Below are positions 14,732 through 16,413 of a stretch of DNA of 16,413 nt, in pieces. A model generated the notes under the pieces. The model did no database searches. It saw nothing but the letters and a program-made list of their open reading frames with translations, and was not told the origin of the DNA. Source of the stretch: CAJQQY01 sp964352225 (GTDB lineage Bacteria > Bacteroidota > Bacteroidia > Chitinophagales > Saprospiraceae); assembly GCA_964352225.1 (NCBI GenBank), contig CAYGRM010000129.1, positions 1 to 16,413 of the forward strand, in the 5' to 3' direction. A program made the position numbers and the translations under genes. Numbering within the stretch: the stretch's first letter is position 1; the number at the start of each line of letters is the position of its first letter.

Positions 14732-16206
14732 TTATTCTTTTCCACCATCTAGTTCATCTTGATATTTTTTCAATTCATCAAATCTTCCTTTGGAGGCTAG
14801 TTTCGCTTGCTTAGGCCAGGTGCTAGGGTTATGCATTTTATATCGAGGGCCAGCATTCTCAAGGATTTCAATTAAATTATCAACGCTTGTTTCAGCAAGA
14901 TCATCCCAATTTTTGATTCCAGCAGCGTAGAGTAGTTTTTCGATTTTTGGACCTATTCCTTCTACGATTTGTAAATATTCAGATCGGTAACCAGATTTTC
15001 GGTTACTTGCCTTTAGTACTGCTTTTTCCCTAAACATTTCGACTGACTTTATTGTCTGAGTGTTCGTATGAAGGGTTACAGGAACTTCCTTAATCACTTC
15101 TACTTCTCTGATGACCTCCACTTCCTTAATAATTTCTACAGGCACCTCTTTAATCACCTCTATTTCTTTAAAAACAGTCACTTCTACGGGTACTTCTTTG
15201 ATGACTTCTACCTCTTTGATAACTTCTATCGGCACTTCCTTAATGACCTCCACCTCTTTAATTACTTCTACTTCTTTGATGACTTCTACTTCTCTAATCA
15301 CCTCCACAGGAATTTCTTTAATCACTTCCACAGCTTTAATCACTTGCACTTCTTTAATCACCTCTACGGGCACTTCCTTGATAATTTCTACTTCTTTAAT
15401 CACTTCCACCTCCTTGATGACCTCTACGGGCACTTCTTGTATAACCTCTACCTCTTTAATCACTTCTACTTCTATTTCTTTCTCAATGACCACCGGTACC
15501 TCTTTGATAACCTCTACCTCGATTTCTCGGATGACTTCTACCTCTACCTCTTTGATGACTTCTACCTCTTTAATCACTTCTACTTCTTTAATCACTTCGA
15601 CCTCTCGGATGACCGGTACTTCTTTAATAACAGAAACTTCTTTTACAACTTCTACTTCTTGAACCACCGTGACCTCTTTGATGATTTCCACTTCTTTGAT
15701 GATTTCTATTTCTTTTAATATTTCCACCGGCACTTCTTTGATGACTTCTATTTCTCTGATCACCTCCACTTCCTTAATCACTTCGACCGGTACTTCTTTA
15801 ATCACTTCCACTTCTTTGATGACTTCTACTACAACTTCTCTAACTATATCCACGGGTTTAAGCGTTTCATAATTATTGTACAACTCCACCGGTACTTCTT
15901 TGATGACTTCCACCTCTTTAACAATCTCAACTAATTTTTCGACCGGTACTTCTCTCACGACTTCAACTTCTCTAATTACTTCGACGGGTACTTCCTTAAT
16001 TACCTCTACGGGTACTTCTTTGATGACTTCAATTTCTTTTTCTATTACTTGGGGTTCAATATTTTTAGCAGCTTGATAATCCAATTCAAGGGATGAAAAT
16101 CTATTTCTCAAACCAGTATATTCGNNNNNNNNNNATCTATGTGATATAATAAAATTGGTATCCAGCACATCCAATTAATAAGAAGGATAAAACTTAAAAT
16201 CGTCAT
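14732..16206 (-). CDS. Membrane-anchored Val/Glu-repeat protein with C-terminal helix-hairpin-helix domain (interrupted by assembly gap)
   Basis: A protein of about 490 residues that I know only by its C-terminal family. The best start is ATG at 16206-16204, followed by a hydrophobic stretch (M-T-I-L-S-F-I-L-L-I-N-W then M-C-W-I-P-I-L-L) that would be a membrane helix. Ten N at 16125-16134 interrupt it, and the frame after the gap differs by one, so the real gap is probably not 10 bases. A TTG at 16174 keeps the frame formally open but directly follows an in-frame TAA and gives a poor N-terminus. After a short charged region comes a ~324-residue repeat block, a ~33-residue linker, and an 81-residue domain with L-Q-I-V-E-G-I-G-P-K-I-E-K-L-L, A-G-P-R-Y and H-N-P-S-T-W-P-K-Q-A. 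The Gly-Ile-Gly-Pro hairpin is a non-specific DNA- or protein-binding fold. The topology suggests a membrane-tethered rod; no function is assigned. A strong terminator follows. Confidence 0.85.
15077..16048 (-). repeat. Tandem hexa-/octapeptide Val-Glu repeat block (about 45 units)
   Basis: About 45 units, counted by eye, of 18 or 24 bases encode V-I-K-E-V-E or V-I-K-E-V-P-V-E with Ile/Val, Lys/Arg and Gln exchanges. Two non-repeat breaks are visible, around 15836-15895 (L-Y-N-N-Y-E-T-L-K-P) and near 15165-15180. Codon choice varies between units, so the array is old and under protein-level constraint rather than a recent DNA expansion. The period of 6 or 8 does not fit a heptad coiled coil. 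Val-Pro-Val/Glu-rich repeats of this look are known from protist articulins and alveolins. Confidence 0.93.
16125..16134. other. Assembly gap of ten unknown bases
   Basis: Ten consecutive N lie in the N-terminal part of the repeat-protein gene, just outside the repeat block. The size is probably a placeholder. The ATG frame and the downstream frame join only if the missing length is 2 modulo 3, and 10 is not. Confidence 0.97.
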
Positions 16207-16413
16207 GGTATTTTCTCTTTTTCAAGGTGTTAATAAATGGATTAGTTAGGGTGATCAAATATTGGCCACAAATGACAATAAAGTTAATTAGGGTTATAAT
16301 CGATTGGAAAATCTTAAAAGTAAATTTTAGATGTAGAATAGTTAATTCCGAAGATAGCGATAAATGTTAATATGGAAAAATTTTTTAATTTTTTTATATT
16401 AAAATAATAGTAT

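Noticed and set aside
15077..16048. CRISPR array or DNA-level satellite
   Set aside because: The units are contiguous, codon-periodic and open in one frame throughout with synonymous variation; there are no spacers.
15068..16076. Several long plus-strand open frames across the repeat block, rich in Thr-Ser or Phe-Tyr-Asp
   Set aside because: They are antisense images of the Val/Glu repeats. The repeat codons rarely make stops on the other strand, and the low-complexity products have no domain or start context.
16207..16413. AT-rich right end, with AATATTTG on the minus strand near 16259 as a possible -7 element for the repeat gene
   Set aside because: It misses the first base of TAnnTTTG and has no suitably spaced -33 element; no open frame with a recognisable product is seen here.

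Overview
The window is AT-rich bacterial DNA that reads like a member of the Bacteroidota. It has OmpA-like proteins opening with a mature N-terminus of the type Q-N-L-x-x-N-P-S-x-E. It has no clear Shine-Dalgarno sites, frequent TTG starts, at least one good TAnnTTTG -7 promoter element, and a Val/Glu-repeat protein ending in an Ile-Val-Glu-Gly-Ile-Gly-Pro helix-hairpin-helix domain. A Saprospira-like lineage is possible but is only a guess.

Positions 1-6351 (+ strand) look like the end of an exopolysaccharide or surface-glycan locus. It opens with the 3' part of an undecaprenyl-phosphate sugar-1-phosphate transferase. The frame stays open to the window edge and looks like the end of a response-regulator receiver domain fused to the enzyme. 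A strong nested hairpin terminator follows. Then come two family-2 glycosyltransferases (one soluble/peripheral and WbbL-like, one membrane-embedded with D-x-D and Q-x-x-R-W), a membrane-anchored GDSL/SGNH esterase, an MBOAT O-acyltransferase of the AlgI type, and a second SGNH-like protein of the AlgJ/DltD type right behind it. The last three make a plausible O-acetylation/deacetylation module for the polymer. The initiating sugar transferase and the glycosyltransferases would build and extend it.

Positions 6361-12510 (- strand) read, in transcription order: an LtaS-like sulfatase-fold membrane phosphotransferase, a small two-helix membrane protein starting 11 bases after it, two tandem secreted OmpA-family proteins, and a small antibiotic-biosynthesis-monooxygenase-like protein. 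The second OmpA protein carries an extra C-terminal domain that looks like a catalytically decayed EreA/ChaN/TIKI-type domain.

Positions 12579-14483 (+ strand) hold a TMTC-like GT-C membrane glycosyltransferase with C-terminal TPRs, divergent from the LtaS-like gene across a 68-base gap. Positions 14732-16206 (- strand) hold a membrane-anchored protein made mostly of about 45 short Val/Glu repeats (V-I-K-E-V-E and V-I-K-E-V-P-V-E) ahead of a helix-hairpin-helix domain. A 10-N assembly gap interrupts its N-terminus, and the correct ATG and membrane helix lie in another frame beyond the gap. A clean terminator follows this gene. No rRNA, tRNA, CRISPR array or insertion sequence was recognised.

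The least ordinary items are the articulin/alveolin-like valine repeat protein, the OmpA protein fused to a probable pseudoenzyme domain, the receiver-like fusion on the initiating sugar transferase, and the MBOAT protein with an added membrane hairpin.
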